DNA of 64,000 nt from Pythium myriotylum (Eukaryota; Oomycota; Peronosporomycetes; Pythiales; Pythiaceae). The notes beneath the pieces were generated by a model. That model did no database searches. It was not told the DNA's origin and worked only from the letters and a program-made list of their open reading frames with translations. Location of the stretch: assembly GCA_023091665.1 (NCBI GenBank), contig JALJCQ010000011.1:2418001-2482000 (forward strand). The letters are read 5' to 3'. This document shows positions 23,964-34,546 of the stretch, in pieces (the first letter of the stretch is position 1; every line of letters starts with the position of its first letter). The position numbers and the translations under genes are program-made.

Positions 23964-25903
23964 GTTGGTCGACGGGGGTTTCCAGGCGCGGTTAGACCGA
24001 GAGCGTTTAGACCGAGAGGGGGGCGAGAAGGCAGTTAGACGCGTAGGAGGGGATCGGCGCGAGACTCCGGACGGGGATCTCTGGACAATAATGGGAAGTG
24101 ATGCGTCGCGTTGGGGATTTTGGACCGGGAAGAGAAGCCACGGCCGGGTGGCGGATAAAAACACTCGAGTCAGCAGCAACAGGACACGCAACAGAAGGGC
24201 AGACGGCCCCCCCTTTCACTCAGACGCGAGAAAGCAATCTCCGGAAAAAAAAACGGCAGCAGTGACAGGAGGCCAAAATGTGCCCACCTTCCGCCCGAGC
24301 CCTAGCCCCGTCCGGAAAAAATGTACCCCAATCAGCCCCAACCCGCACGTCCGCATACCTCGGCGGAGGCAATCGAGCCGTTAGAGCTAGCGGACCAGTA
24401 CGAGAGGGGGGAAGTCCCCCACGAAGTGGAATCTACCATCACCACTCAGTGTGGCGTTCGTGCTGGTCCGATATAGCTCCGAAGCCGAACTGAATTAGCG
24501 AGGTGAAATGTTCCGGGTTTTTCACGTGGGCGGTGGTGGAGACGGTCAACAGGCTCGTGGGGTCTCGTACCCACACGCACGTGAGGGTGTGGGGGGTCGA
24601 ATGGGCCAAATGCAACTCGGCTGTTGTGTGGTAATGCCCGAGCCCACAGTGGGCTCTCTGGCCCAAATCCAGAGACGGAGCACCCTCTCACCACCCAAAC
24701 GAATCAGACTTGTTCTCTGAGAAAAAAAATAACTCGTGGGGGGCTTCTCTCTGCGATGTGTGACTGCTCTACAGTACTGTAAAGCGCCTCGAAGAGTGCG
24801 CGTGCCACGTCGACTCGCCAACGGCAACAGCAACCTGCTGCGCGCGAGGGAACCGCGACGAAGCTCATCTCTCCGGGACCTCACCTGCTTCGTGGTTACG
24901 GTTCGGTTTACGGGCGCCAACATCTGGCTGATGATAACCCCGAGCCATTCTGCTGGGAGAATAAAGTGTGCCCATTCTCCTCGAGACGAGCGATCATGGA
25001 GCCATTTGTCGCCCCCAAATCATGAGGAGCTCGATCTTGACGATGAGATGAAAAAGCGCCTTGGACGGCTCTGATTGGGCCACATAGCCATCCGCGTCAA
25101 ATTCCCGCGATCTGATTGGTCCCTTTGCGAGCTAAAAAGTGGTACTAGCCGGAGGATCTGATGTGACACTGCCGACTCACGCGCTTGAACCTAGAAGTGC
25201 GTGCTGATTGGTCCCCGGGGTCTCCGGAACCGCATCCAGGGAAGCTCCTCTTGGCGTCCGGAGGGTTCGCAGGCGCCTGCGAACTCAGCTCCGCGAAGGA
25301 AGAAGCTCGCCTTCGCCCGTCGCCCTTCGCGTCCCAGCCACGCCGAACCTCGCAGCGAATAAATTCGAACTCAGCCTCTCAACTGGCCTCTTCGCCTGTC
25401 GCAGCCGCCGTCCTGTCCGCCCGAGCGCGTTGACGTGCTGGTGGGTGGACCGCGTCTCCTGGCTGTTCATCCCCTGCCGGAACTGTTGGCGGCCGCGCTT
25501 CAAGTTGAAGGGCCGGGCGCCTTCTGGACCTGTGTTGGCGAAAACGACTCGGCGACCGCGTGCGGCCAGTCAATTCATGCGGGGTCCCCCCCCCATCTCC
25601 CGGATCATCGAGTGAGGAATCCGAACCACCCTGGGGCCCAATCGGATCGCGTCTCCCTGTCGACACCCACCAATCGGATTGCGTCCAGAAGGGTGTTCGT
25701 CTGCAGCTGCGTCCGTTCTTCCGGATGCGAAACGCCGCGGCCGGTCGCAACTTGAAGATCCGGAACTTGATGTGGACCACGTCATCTTGTTCGCCCCGGG
25801 CGACAAGAGAGTCGGAAATGGATGGGAGGACCCTTCCCTCCTCGGACTCGCGTGCGTGGCTGGTGAGCTGAAGCCATTGCAAGCGATCCAAAGCCTCGAG
25901 CGA
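23964..25903. other. Long gene-poor spacer
   Basis: About 1.9 kb between the kinase and TIP41 starts, so both promoters are here. It has A-tracts (24243-24252, 24720-24730) and a C-tract near 25587. A plus-strand frame at 25363-25755 is open for about 130 codons but lacks an ATG and any recognised motif, so I do not call it a gene. Confidence 0.45.
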
Positions 25904-26153
25904 ATGGACGACGGCGTCAGCGCCTGTCACGTGCGCGGCTGGCGCTTCGAGGCGCGCCACGGCGCGGCGCTGAGCTCGGCCGCGCGCGAGCAGCTCGCTC
26001 GTGAGCAGCTCCGTCTCGCGCCGCGCGTGCCGCTGCCCGAGATGGTCTTCGCCGACAGCGCGTTCTCGCTGGCGCTTCCGTCGCGCGGCGTGGCGCTGCG
26101 CTTTGATACCGAGGCGGCGCTGCGCATCTGGGCCGAGCGCCATGCAGGGTACG

Positions 26154-26187
<34 letters not shown>

Positions 26188-27150
26188 CTATTCAATGCTC
26201 TGCGACGTGTGACGACATGGTGGCTGTATGAAGCAGACCAGACTGGGACCAGACGAACTTTGACTTTACGTTCAGGTATGGACGACCATGCACCGGTACA
26301 CATGCCCTCGTGAATCTTTTTAACGCGGGAGGGGATGGGTGCGTGTGGATGGGGAGAGCAGCACGGCGTACGGCGGCGACATAGAGCGCGTCCGCGTCGA
26401 GCCCACGACCGAGCGGCTGCCGCTCGACAAGCTGCGGCAGCATGTCGAGATCCTCTTCTACGACCGCGTGCTGCTGTTCGAAGGTACGGAAGTCGTCGTC
26501 GTGTATCCATGAGTGTCGAGACGCCGCTGACCGCTGGGGCGACTGCTGAATGGCGTGGCGGTCTATGAGATAGATGACGTGCGCGACCTCGGGGAGATCT
26601 TCCTCGAAGTCAAGACGGTGAGTCGCGCTCTTCTGTCTTGGTGAGGCGGGACGAATCCGGTGGATTTCTCATGCCCTTGTCATGCCCTCCCCTCCCCAGC
26701 GCGTCATGGCGTTCGGCTTCCTCGTGCTCTGTCGACACTACTGTCGCGTGGATGGCAAGGTGCGGGGTACCTGGATCCCTCTCTCCGAGTCCTATTGACC
26801 TTGGCGGCTCGGGAAACAGAGCGTGCGCCTCGTAGACACTCGGTACTACCATGAATTCGGCCAGGAGTTCATCTGGCGAGACCACGAGACGCGGGAAGCG
26901 ACGATCCCGGAACTCCGCAAGGTGGGAATGCGTTTCTTCCATGTCCCCTTCGCATCCCCCCTGACGAGATTCCGCCACTGTCTTCTCCCCTTTTCTTTAG
27001 TTGCTCTACGCGAACGCCACGATGGCCACCGACGAAGAGCACTTTCGCCAGCTCGACTTCTCTGCCGACGCGGTCTACCCGGTGCTAACACCAAAAGAGA
27101 CCGCCACCGAGAAGCTCTTTCTCGCGGCGCCCTCGTCTCCTGATCTCTAG
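25904..27150 (+). CDS. TIP41: TIP41-like protein, TOR/PP2A pathway
   Basis: TIP41/TIPRL binds PP2A-type phosphatase catalytic subunits and acts in TOR signalling. The chosen ATG at 25904 gives MDDGVSACHVRGWRFEARHG, matching the family start; upstream in-frame ATGs would add poorly conserved sequence. Exon 1 has VPLPEMVFADSAFSLAL. A tiny exon 2 (about 26231-26275) encodes DWDQTNFDFTF, equivalent to the family's DWT-type motif. Exon 3 gives TAYGGDIERVRVEPTTERLP and ILFYDRVLLFE. Later exons give NGVAVYEIDDV, VKT-RVMAFGFLVLCRHYCRVDG, VRLVDTRYYHEFGQEFIW and VLTPKETATEKLF; stop at 27148-27150. The junction near 26483-26550 is odd: the acceptor side shows no AG that keeps frame (see findings). Intron 1 holds an AG microsatellite. 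Confidence 0.88.
26157..26184. repeat. (AG)14 microsatellite in TIP41 intron 1
   Basis: Fourteen AG dinucleotides begin 7 bp inside the first TIP41 intron. Confidence 0.95.
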
Positions 27151-27515
27151 GTATTGGTACTCGCCCTCGGCGCTAGTCGCCGCTGTCTTCCATACAGCAG
27201 GTGATGATAGCGTGAACAAGTGAATCTCACATGGGCGGCGGCGGCGGGCTGCTCAGTCTCCATCTACAGTACACTACTGCCTTAGCTCATGTTGAAGCAA
27301 TCTTCCATTTCCGCCAATGTGGACTGAACAAGGTCTCACCAAGAGCCAATCAGACGGAGCGAAGAGAGTGACTTGGCTCTCCATCCCCTCCTACCGCCGG
27401 CACACGAAGTCGGCGACGCGCACGCCGCAACCGCTCGGTGGCCACGCGTCCTCTGAGGCGCAAATGCTCATTCGAGAACTTTTCTCCAAGCGACCAAGCC
27501 CTTCATTACAGCACC
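27151..27515. promoter_or_regulatory. GST1 upstream region with oomycete core promoter
   Basis: GCTCATTCGAGAACTTTTC begins at 27466, 50 bp before the GST1 ATG. It resembles the Phytophthora Inr (TCATTY) followed by a T-rich FPR-like element. The rest of the 365 bp shows no gene. Confidence 0.55.
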
Positions 27516-28118
27516 ATGGCGCAGCCCCAGCTCAGGCTCACCTACTTTAACGGCACGGGCCGTGGCGAGTTGAGCCGTCTGGTCTTCGTGGCCGGCGGCA
27601 TCGCGTTCGACGACCACCGTCTCACGGACCGCGAGGCCTTCGTGGCGCTCAAGCCGACGCTGCCGCTCGGCCAGGTGCCCGTGCTCGACGTCGACGGCGC
27701 CACGTACCCGCAGAGCTTTGCGATCGCTCGCTACGCCGCGCGCCTCGGTGGACTCTACCCGGCCGACCTCGTCGAGGGACTCAAGGTCGACGTCGTGCTC
27801 GAGACGCTCGTGGATGTGCGCACGGCGGCCGGCGACATCCGCTGGCGCACGACCGACGAGACCGAGAAGGCCGAGAAGACCAAGAAGCTGCTCGAGGAGA
27901 CGCTGCCCAAGTCGTTCGGACTCATCGAGAGCTACCTCACGGGCACGTTCCTGCTCGGCGACAAGCTCTCGCTCGCGGACCTCGCGGTCTTCGACGTGGT
28001 CGAGAACTCGCTCAAGCCGTCGTTCGCGGACTTTTCCACCGCCAAGTACGCCAAGATCGAGGCGCTGCTCGCGGGCGTCAAGGGGAACGAACGCATCGCT
28101 GCGTACCTCGCCAAGTGA
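27516..28118 (+). CDS. Glutathione S-transferase, sigma-like (GST1 of cluster)
   Basis: A single-exon 200-residue soluble GST, which conjugates glutathione to electrophiles. The N-terminal thioredoxin fold starts LRLTYFNGTGRGELSRL with the likely catalytic Tyr of the sigma-type KLTYF motif. LGQVPVLDVDG carries the cis-Pro, and YPQSFAIARYAA holds the Gln-Ser pair that binds the glutathione gamma-glutamyl group. The helical domain has DKLSLADLAVFDVVE, the conserved hydrophobic-staple region with Asp. Stop at 28118 after IAAYLAK. It is the first of four co-directional genes. Confidence 0.93.
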   Translation: MAQPQLRLTYFNGTGRGELSRLVFVAGGIAFDDHRLTDREAFVALKPTLPLGQVPVLDVDGATYPQSFAIARYAARLGGLYPADLVEGLKVDVVLETLVDVRTAAGDIRWRTTDETEKAEKTKKLLEETLPKSFGLIESYLTGTFLLGDKLSLADLAVFDVVENSLKPSFADFSTAKYAKIEALLAGVKGNERIAAYLAK

Positions 28119-28419
28119 GTCTAGGCGCTCTCCTTAGCTGTAGTGGCCAGTAATGCGATGAATAGACAAACTGGCTGTTGATGCATTTCATGTCGTAGAC
28201 CCCCCTTCTCCCGATGGACGTTCTTAGACAGGCCTTGATGCCATGATCACCAAGGCAAAACGTTCCCATCATCCGCGAGCGAGCACTCATTCCCTTTGGA
28301 GAATGTTTGCACTCGATAGTGGCTGGGCGACTGGGGACAGCAAGTTGAGGAGAGCCTTCGAGGCATTCTCCAAACACATCTGAAGTCTCTCTCTCTTCAG
28401 TTCCTACTGCTCTTCGATC
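28119..28419. other. Spacer between GST1 and GST2
   Basis: A 301-bp interval. CACTCATTCCCTTTGG near 28285-28300 resembles an Inr/FPR pair. Nothing else is recognised. Confidence 0.4.
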
Positions 28420-29025
28420 ATGGCGTCCCACCAGCTCAAGCTCACGTACTTCCATGGACCTGGGCGCGGTGAGCTGTGCCGCTTAGCGTTGGTCGCTGGC
28501 GGGATCTCCTTTGATGACCACCGCATCGATGGGGAAACTTTCAAGGCCCTTAAGCCGACGCTGCCACTAGGTCAGGTCCCCGTGCTGGAGATCGATGGGA
28601 CGATGTACCCACAGAGCTACGCGATCGCTCGGTATGCCGCCAGGCTTGGTGGGCTCTGCCCACAAAACCTTCTTGACTCGCTCCAAGTGGACGTTGTCGT
28701 CGAGACCTTCGTGGAGCTTCTCGAGAACGCTGGACGCAACCACATGCTCACGGACGAAGTCGCCAAGGCAGCCAAGGCCAAAGAACTGCAAGAAACAGCG
28801 ATGCCCAAAGCGTTTGCGTTTGTCCAGAGCCGTATCGCTGGGCCCTTCGTGCTTGGCGGCACGCTCTCGCTCGCAGATCTCGTCGTGTTCGATGTGATCG
28901 AACACGCGCTCAAGTATATTTTCCCGACCTTTGACTTCGCGGCATATGACAAAGTCGCCGGCGTGATCACCAGCGTTCGCACCAACGAGAAGGTCGCCGC
29001 CTACCTCTCACAGCGAGCCCAGTGA
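28420..29025 (+). CDS. Glutathione S-transferase, sigma-like (GST2)
   Basis: A single-exon 201-residue paralogue of GST1, start MASHQLKLTYFHGPGRGELC. It keeps the catalytic-type Tyr, LGQVPVLEIDG, YPQSYAIARYAA and GTLSLADLVVFDVIE. Two features differ from neighbours: CRLALVAGG has a Cys at the third helix position, and the tract after the linker (ENAGRNHMLTDEVAKAAKAK) is diverged, so the substrate pocket probably differs. Ends SQRAQ at 29025. Confidence 0.93.
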   Translation: MASHQLKLTYFHGPGRGELCRLALVAGGISFDDHRIDGETFKALKPTLPLGQVPVLEIDGTMYPQSYAIARYAARLGGLCPQNLLDSLQVDVVVETFVELLENAGRNHMLTDEVAKAAKAKELQETAMPKAFAFVQSRIAGPFVLGGTLSLADLVVFDVIEHALKYIFPTFDFAAYDKVAGVITSVRTNEKVAAYLSQRAQ

Positions 29026-29213
29026 CCACGCACCGCTGCAGAGCTGAATCAAGTTGAAGCAGAGAGACCACTAAGAGTGTGACCCAATAATTATTGGTAT
29101 TGTGACGTTTGCTGCAGCCATCTCGTGTGTTGTCATCTCGGTGTTTTAAACAAATCGATTGGGGTGACCTCGTGAGCAGCTCTAATCAACACACCCTCCG
29201 ACTGCACTAGACT

Positions 29214-29230
29214 GCTCATTCTTGAATCAT
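29214..29230 (+). promoter_or_regulatory. Oomycete Inr upstream of GST3
   Basis: GCTCATTCTTGAATC starts 32 bp before the GST3 ATG at 29246. It matches the GCTCATTYY part of the Phytophthora core promoter; the FPR half is weak. Confidence 0.5.
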
Positions 29231-29245
29231 CCTCTTCACTAAAGC

Positions 29246-29860
29246 ATGGCAAGCAAGCTCAAGCTCACGTACTTCAACATCCCCGGCCGCGCCGAACTGA
29301 GTCGTTTGACGTTTGTCGCTGGTGGAGTTGACTTTGACAACTTCATCACCCCGGTCAGTGAAGACGACTTCGGCTCGAGTGAGCTCAAGCCGTTGCTACC
29401 ATTGCGTCAGCTGCCCGTTCTCGAAGTCGACGGTGAGACGTATCCCCAGAGCCTCGCCATCGCTCGCTATGCCGCACGTCTCGGTGGTCTCTACCCCGAG
29501 AACCCTCGCGACGCACTCCAGCTGGACGCCGTGATCGAGACCATCGCTGATCTTCGCAACTACGTCAGCGACATTCGTTGGGGGATCAATGATGAACCTA
29601 CCAAGGCCATCAAGACCAAGCACTACCTCGAAGTGCTCGTACCCACCTCGCTCAAGTACATCGAGCGGTCGCTGCGTGGGACATTCCTCTTCGGCGAGAC
29701 GCTCTCACTGGCCGACATTGCTGTATTCGACATCGAGAAGAACTCGATCCGCGCGGCGTTTCCAGACTTTGACGTGTCAGCATATCCGAAGATCGAGCGA
29801 CTGATCGCCGGTGTCAAGGCCAATGACCGAATCGCAGCGTACTTGAGCAAGCAGCAATAG
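29246..29860 (+). CDS. Glutathione S-transferase, sigma-like (GST3)
   Basis: A single-exon 204-residue GST starting MASKLKLTYFNIPGRAELSR. It has a three-to-four-residue longer loop (ITPVSEDDFGSSELKPL) where paralogues read DGEAFxxxKP. It keeps LRQLPVLEVDG, YPQSLAIARYAA and ETLSLADIAVFDIEKN. LRQ in place of LGQ before the cis-Pro strand is unusual for this cluster. Ends YLSKQQ. Confidence 0.92.
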   Translation: MASKLKLTYFNIPGRAELSRLTFVAGGVDFDNFITPVSEDDFGSSELKPLLPLRQLPVLEVDGETYPQSLAIARYAARLGGLYPENPRDALQLDAVIETIADLRNYVSDIRWGINDEPTKAIKTKHYLEVLVPTSLKYIERSLRGTFLFGETLSLADIAVFDIEKNSIRAAFPDFDVSAYPKIERLIAGVKANDRIAAYLSKQQ

Positions 29861-30582
29861 GAGACAGCTTCCTTCACTACCACACTAGAACAAAATGTGA
29901 ACATGCGTGGTAGATCCAATGTTGGACTTCGCATCTACATCCGAATCGCTCGCCCATCAAATGTATCCTGTGGGTAGAAAGCCATTCGATTGATTGATGC
30001 GATTAGCCATGGGGTCCATTTGTCGATGTACAGAAATCGTACCCGTTGCAGCAATAGAGCAGAGTGAGACGGCCTGGTATCGCGTACACTCAAGCATAGC
30101 ATGGACTCCATTTGGTCTCTGTCCATTGAGGACAAATGTGCATACTGTCAGTGTACAATCGTGACAATCTCAACCTTGCCATAGTTCTGGCGTGCTTGAC
30201 CGACTTCCAACTCGACGCCCCATCAACGTCCCTGCGATCTCCGACAATCGCCAACTCACTTGCATCTGCTTGTCCATTGCCCGAAACTCTCTCCCACGCC
30301 AATCGACTGCAACACCCCACGCCACAACTCGTCCGTAAACGAAGAAGTTCGAAGATCCCGATCCTGTCGGAACGTGACGTTGAACTTGGCTCCCTGCAAA
30401 AAGATCTGATGACGTCATCCAAGAGCTCACTTTCTTCCTTTTTCAACCAATCCAATCACGACAAGATGGGCATTTTTTCGAAGACTCGAAAAGGAACTCC
30501 CGAGGAGCTACGTGGCAACTGATCCCCCTCCTGTCGTTCCGCTTCTCGAAGGCTCACTTGCCCATTTCCCCCTTCTTCCACC
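29861..30582. other. GST3-GST4 spacer with core promoter at 30552
   Basis: A 722-bp interval. GCTCACTTGCCCATTTC at 30552-30568 is a near match to the full oomycete Inr-FPR core (GCTCATTYYNCAWTTT) and ends 14 bp before the GST4 ATG. An open frame at 30136-30522 lacks any known motif and probably is not a gene. Confidence 0.5.
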
Positions 30583-31185
30583 ATGAGCCCCTCGATCAAG
30601 GTCACCTACTTCAACGGTCCGGGCCGTGCCGAGCTCACGCGCCTCGTGCTCACGGTCGGCGGCGTCGCGTTCGACGACGAGCGTGTCGATGGCGAGGCCT
30701 TTGGCGCCATGAAGCCCACGCTGCCGCTCGGCCAGCTGCCCGTGATCACGGTCGACGGCACGACCTACGCGCAGAGCATGGCCATGGCTCGCTACGCTGG
30801 CAAGGTCGCGGGTCTCTACCCGTCGGACGCGCTCGAGGCGCTCAAGGTCGACATGATCATCGAGTCGCTCGTGGACGCGGCCAACAGCATGGTCGACATT
30901 GTCTGGGGCACCAAGGACGAGGCGCTCAAGGCCGAGAAGACCAAGAAGTACCTCGAGGAGACGCTGCCCAAGATCTTCGGCATGATTGAGAAGCAGGTTG
31001 CTGGCAAGTACTTGCTCGGTGACAAGGTCAGCGTCGCGGACGTGCAGCTCTTCGACATGACCACGAACGGCCTCTCGATGTTCAAGGAGTTCAGCGTCTC
31101 GGCGTACCCCAAGATCGCCGCGATCGTCGAGGCGATCAAGACCAACGAGCACGTTGCCGCGTACCTCGCCAAGCACCAGAAGTAG
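30583..31185 (+). CDS. Glutathione S-transferase, sigma-like (GST4)
   Basis: A single-exon 200-residue GST, MSPSIKVTYFNGPGRAELTR. LGQLPVITVDG and YAQSMAMARYAGKVAGLYP distinguish a subgroup shared with GST5 and GST6 (AQSMA instead of PQSxA). DKVSVADVQLFDMTTNGLS also matches GST6. Strong codon bias to C/G third bases suggests high expression. Ends AKHQK at 31185. Confidence 0.93.
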   Translation: MSPSIKVTYFNGPGRAELTRLVLTVGGVAFDDERVDGEAFGAMKPTLPLGQLPVITVDGTTYAQSMAMARYAGKVAGLYPSDALEALKVDMIIESLVDAANSMVDIVWGTKDEALKAEKTKKYLEETLPKIFGMIEKQVAGKYLLGDKVSVADVQLFDMTTNGLSMFKEFSVSAYPKIAAIVEAIKTNEHVAAYLAKHQK

Positions 31186-31408
31186 ATTTGCGTGCCAAGA
31201 ACTGTGGACCACCAATATGGTTTGAAATGAAACGTTTTCTATCAGAACTCTCTCGAGAATTCGCATGCTAGATCTAGTTTGGACTTCCATACGTGCGAAG
31301 ATCTCCTGTCCAAGATCGATTGAGAAAGCAAAAAGATCAACTCAATAGGAAAACAGCCTTTCTATTGCTCCTGATTCCGAAGCGAATCTACAATACGCAA
31401 CGCGACTT

Positions 31409-32008
31409 CTACTGGTGCTTGGCAAGGTACGCGGCCACGCCCTCGTTGGCAGCGACGTTGGCCAGGATGGCCTCGACCTTCGGGAAGGCAGAGATCTTGA
31501 AGTCAGGGAAGTTCGTCTTGAGCGCGTTCGTGTAGAGGTCGAACGCGAAGATATCGGCGATGCTGGCCTTCTCGCCGAGGAAGAACTTGCCGGCGGCCTG
31601 CTTCTCGAGCAGACCGAAGATCTTGGGCAAACCTTCCTCAACAAAGTTCTTGATCTTCTCGGCCTTGGCAGCCTCGTCCGGGGTACGCCAGTTGATGTCG
31701 ACGTACTTGTTGAGACCGTCGACGAGCGTCTCGACGAGCATGTCGACCTTGAGCGCCTCAAGCGCATCCTCCGGGTAGAGGCCCGTGATCTTGCCAGCGT
31801 AACGAGCGATCGCCATGCTCTGCGCGTACGTGGTGCCGTCAACCTCAAGGACTGGCAGCTGGCCGAGCGGCAACGTGGACTTCATGGCACCGAAGGTCGG
31901 ACCGTCGACGCGGTTATCATCGAAGGCGACGCCGCCGAATGCGAGTACGAGACGCGTGATCTCGGCACGGCCGGTAATACCGAAGTAGGTGAGCTTCAAC
32001 TGGGCCAT
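31409..32008 (-). CDS. Glutathione S-transferase, sigma-like (GST5)
   Basis: A minus-strand single-exon GST of 199 residues, start MAQLKLTYFGITGRAEITR at 32008. It has LGQLPVLEVDG, YAQSMAIARYAGKITGLYP and EKASIADIFAFDLYTN. It is tail-to-tail with GST4 (stop codons 223 bp apart). The gene is intact, and an excellent core promoter lies just upstream. Confidence 0.93.
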   Translation of the reverse strand: MAQLKLTYFGITGRAEITRLVLAFGGVAFDDNRVDGPTFGAMKSTLPLGQLPVLEVDGTTYAQSMAIARYAGKITGLYPEDALEALKVDMLVETLVDGLNKYVDINWRTPDEAAKAEKIKNFVEEGLPKIFGLLEKQAAGKFFLGEKASIADIFAFDLYTNALKTNFPDFKISAFPKVEAILANVAANEGVAAYLAKHQ

Positions 32009-32033
32009 GGTGGGGGGATCGACTTTGGGGAGT

Positions 32034-32053
32034 GTGCAAATTGCAGAATGAAG
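32034..32053 (-). promoter_or_regulatory. Oomycete Inr-FPR core promoter of GST5
   Basis: Read on the minus strand, CTTCATTCTGCAATTTGCAC fits the Phytophthora core GCTCATTYYNCAWTTT at almost every position. It ends about 25 bp before the GST5 ATG. Confidence 0.7.
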
Positions 32054-32703
32054 ACGAAGTTAAGCGGACAAGCGTACGTGGCAGCGCCACCCACTATTGG
32101 AGGAGGAGGCCACCCCCCATCGGCGGAACTTCGAGAAGTCGAGCGTCGGATCTTTTTCATCCAGTGGATGGATGGCGCGTTGAGTTTGCACTGCCCATCT
32201 CCCTGCTGATGCAATCTGGACGAGTTTATGTGTTGATGCTCGCCCGAAGTGACGCAATCGAGTGTTTTTCAATTTGTGAACCCAAAGATGTCGACAATTA
32301 CTGCAAGGAGCAGCCCTCTCATCATCGGCGAGCTTGGTCTCTTTTGGATGACAACGCTCTCTTCAAATGTGCGAGCGAGTACGGGTACCCAGGCCATCAG
32401 AGAGAATTAGAGAATTTATCGCTTGTTGAACAAATCTCCGCGATGATTGCAGCCGCAAACGAAGACGTTCCAATTGCGTGTCGTCTCTGTGTTTGGTAGA
32501 CGCTTCCCTCGAGCAGATTGCATGATGCGCTTCTAGATTTTTCGCGAGCATAATGAGATGACGATTGGACGTAAAGACAACAAGAATTCCTTCGTTGGTC
32601 CACAACACTGTTGCAGCCACAGACAAGATCGGATCCTTCGAGTGGAAGAGTGCAGAAGGCTCACTTCGGCCAAATAGAAGAGAAGGGCTGGTTCAAATTG
32701 CAT

Positions 32704-32710
<7 letters not shown>

Positions 32711-32760
<50 letters not shown>
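32711..32760. repeat. (TC)25 microsatellite
   Basis: Fifty bases of perfect TC repeat, preceded by a short C/T-rich run and ending at GTTCC. Confidence 0.97.
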
Positions 32761-32763
<3 letters not shown>

Positions 32764-33434
32764 CCATAATAGGATGTAGTTTTAGCCTGGGTTTGAAAGA
32801 GCACAAACTGACGAATCCAGGGACAACGTTTTGAACTCCGATTGGACAGTCGAGGCAAGTCACAGGACGGGAAATTCAAGTTCTTGTCCGCGATCCTCGG
32901 GACAAGATGAATGAATGAGATTGGATGACAATGCACGAGTTATTAGGAGTGACCATCGGATGAGCTTGACGCGGCTTTGGAATGTCGTTGATATCTGGCG
33001 AGTCGTGAATTGGCGTGAGCCGGTACAGCAGCGTTCAGTATCGAGGCACGCGGTGGCACTATAAGCGTCTCTAGCGCCAGCTGCTCACAGACCGCGTGGA
33101 GGTTGTGGGGCGGGAAGCTCCTGGGTCGTCTTCTTCTGGAGGACACTTGTGGGGTGTGGTTCCCACGCACGGCAGCCATAGGCTGAAGACTGCAGAGAGG
33201 AATTCAATTCGCGTGGTTGTTTCCGTCTCATGCCATAGGCCAAGGGCGACGAAGACATGGCGAAGTCGCGTCCAGAGGAGCTGAGCGGGTGGACTCATAT
33301 CGTTCATATCCAAACCGAAAGTTGCGATCAACCTACCTGGAGAGCAAATCAACCTCTTAGGCGAATGCGGGAGAGATGGAGGTCAGTGACTAAGCGTTCG
33401 GACAATTTTTCTGCAACTCGTTTGTGACGTTTGT

Positions 33435-33436
<2 letters not shown>

Positions 33437-33469
<33 letters not shown>
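33437..33469 (+). repeat. Poly-G run of 33 bases
   Basis: An uninterrupted G homopolymer between TTTGTTT and TGTCTGG. It could form G-quadruplexes, and its length may be imprecise in the assembly. Confidence 0.9.
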
Positions 33470-33470
<1 letters not shown>

Positions 33471-34546
33471 GTCTGGAATGAAGCAGATAAGGCGGCGTTG
33501 GAGTTCTTCAAAAGATTGGAATTTGCGAGCGAGTAGTGAAGAAGGCCAACGGTTTCCGTTGGTGCGTAATGCGCCGCGATGTGGTGAGTAAAAGCGTTCG
33601 AATTGTATTTCAGGCGACATCATCTCGTGCTGTAAGCACCACAACGATATCACCCCGATCCCTTTCTTGCATCGCTCTACATTTATTTTGGTCAAGTCGA
33701 GCGCTGTCATTGCTCCCAGGCGTACTGATCTTCGTGTGTGGATGGAAACCAAGAAAATGTCGTGGGAACCAAATGGCTGGCATAGAGGCAAGGCCAAGAG
33801 AACTGATGAAATAGAAGGCAATCAAGTCGTAGTCCATGCAAAGGTTGCGAACTCCATGCTTTCAACATTGCTACGAGTTATTTGGACACTATCACTCATC
33901 GCGGCTTGTAATAAAGTTGGTTATCTCTAAGCATCCTTACTAGTGCTGCAAAGTTTGCAGCACTATTTTGCTTTTGTTGGACACGCTGTTGGTCTCGCTC
34001 ACCTGGAATAACTTTTCCCGACTCCATTGGGTTAACAATGCTCCAGAGGGTATGGCACGCATCTGAACCTATGCACAATGGACGTGGACAACAACAACCG
34101 TCTGTTGACGTTACTTCTTGTTTGTTCCAATGTGTTGAGCCTTACACGCTCCTACACGTACGAAGTGGAAGTGACAGGGCGGTGCGTGGCCCTAACGCAG
34201 GATTGCGCTCCCCAGAAGAGTCATTTTCTACCGACATGACTAATATCAACTCACCAGGAGGAATGGGCGGAGCAAAACAATCATAAAAAGGCGACAAATC
34301 CTTACGTGCTTAAGTCAGATTGCCATGCTGAGCAGTTACCCGCCGGGGTTTCCAGTCGGAACCATGATCACGGAGACTCGCGTAGTCTGATTCTCACACT
34401 GAAATCGGCGTCGAATATAGTAAGTTCCCAACGATGCGCACAACGGGGTCGGTGGAAAAGCGACTGGCCCAGGCACCACACGGCTTGTGTCGTGAAATCT
34501 TTCGACGCAAACGAAAAAGACCGTCACATGGCTCTGGAAGTTCGGA

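Larger units (their letters stand above)
32009..33714. other. Gene-poor spacer with simple repeats
   Basis: About 1.7 kb with the GST5 promoter at its left edge, a (TC)25 tract and a run of 33 G. Frames such as 32032-32499 have no recognisable protein features. The duplicated segment begins at its right edge. Confidence 0.5.

Noticed and set aside
22258..24384. Plus-strand open frame of about 700 codons opposite the kinase
   Set aside because: It is the antisense of a clear kinase gene with strong third-position GC bias, which removes stops on the other strand; no domain is visible.
25363..25755. Open frame with VDVLVGGPRLLAVHPLPE before TIP41
   Set aside because: No ATG in frame, no recognisable motif and low-complexity GC-rich DNA. 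An upstream exon cannot be excluded, but support is too weak to list it.
30136..30522. 128-codon frame between GST3 and GST4
   Set aside because: No motif, and a good GST4 core promoter follows directly; most likely promoter DNA.
32032..32499. 155-codon frame upstream of GST5
   Set aside because: Overlaps the GST5 core promoter and has no family features.
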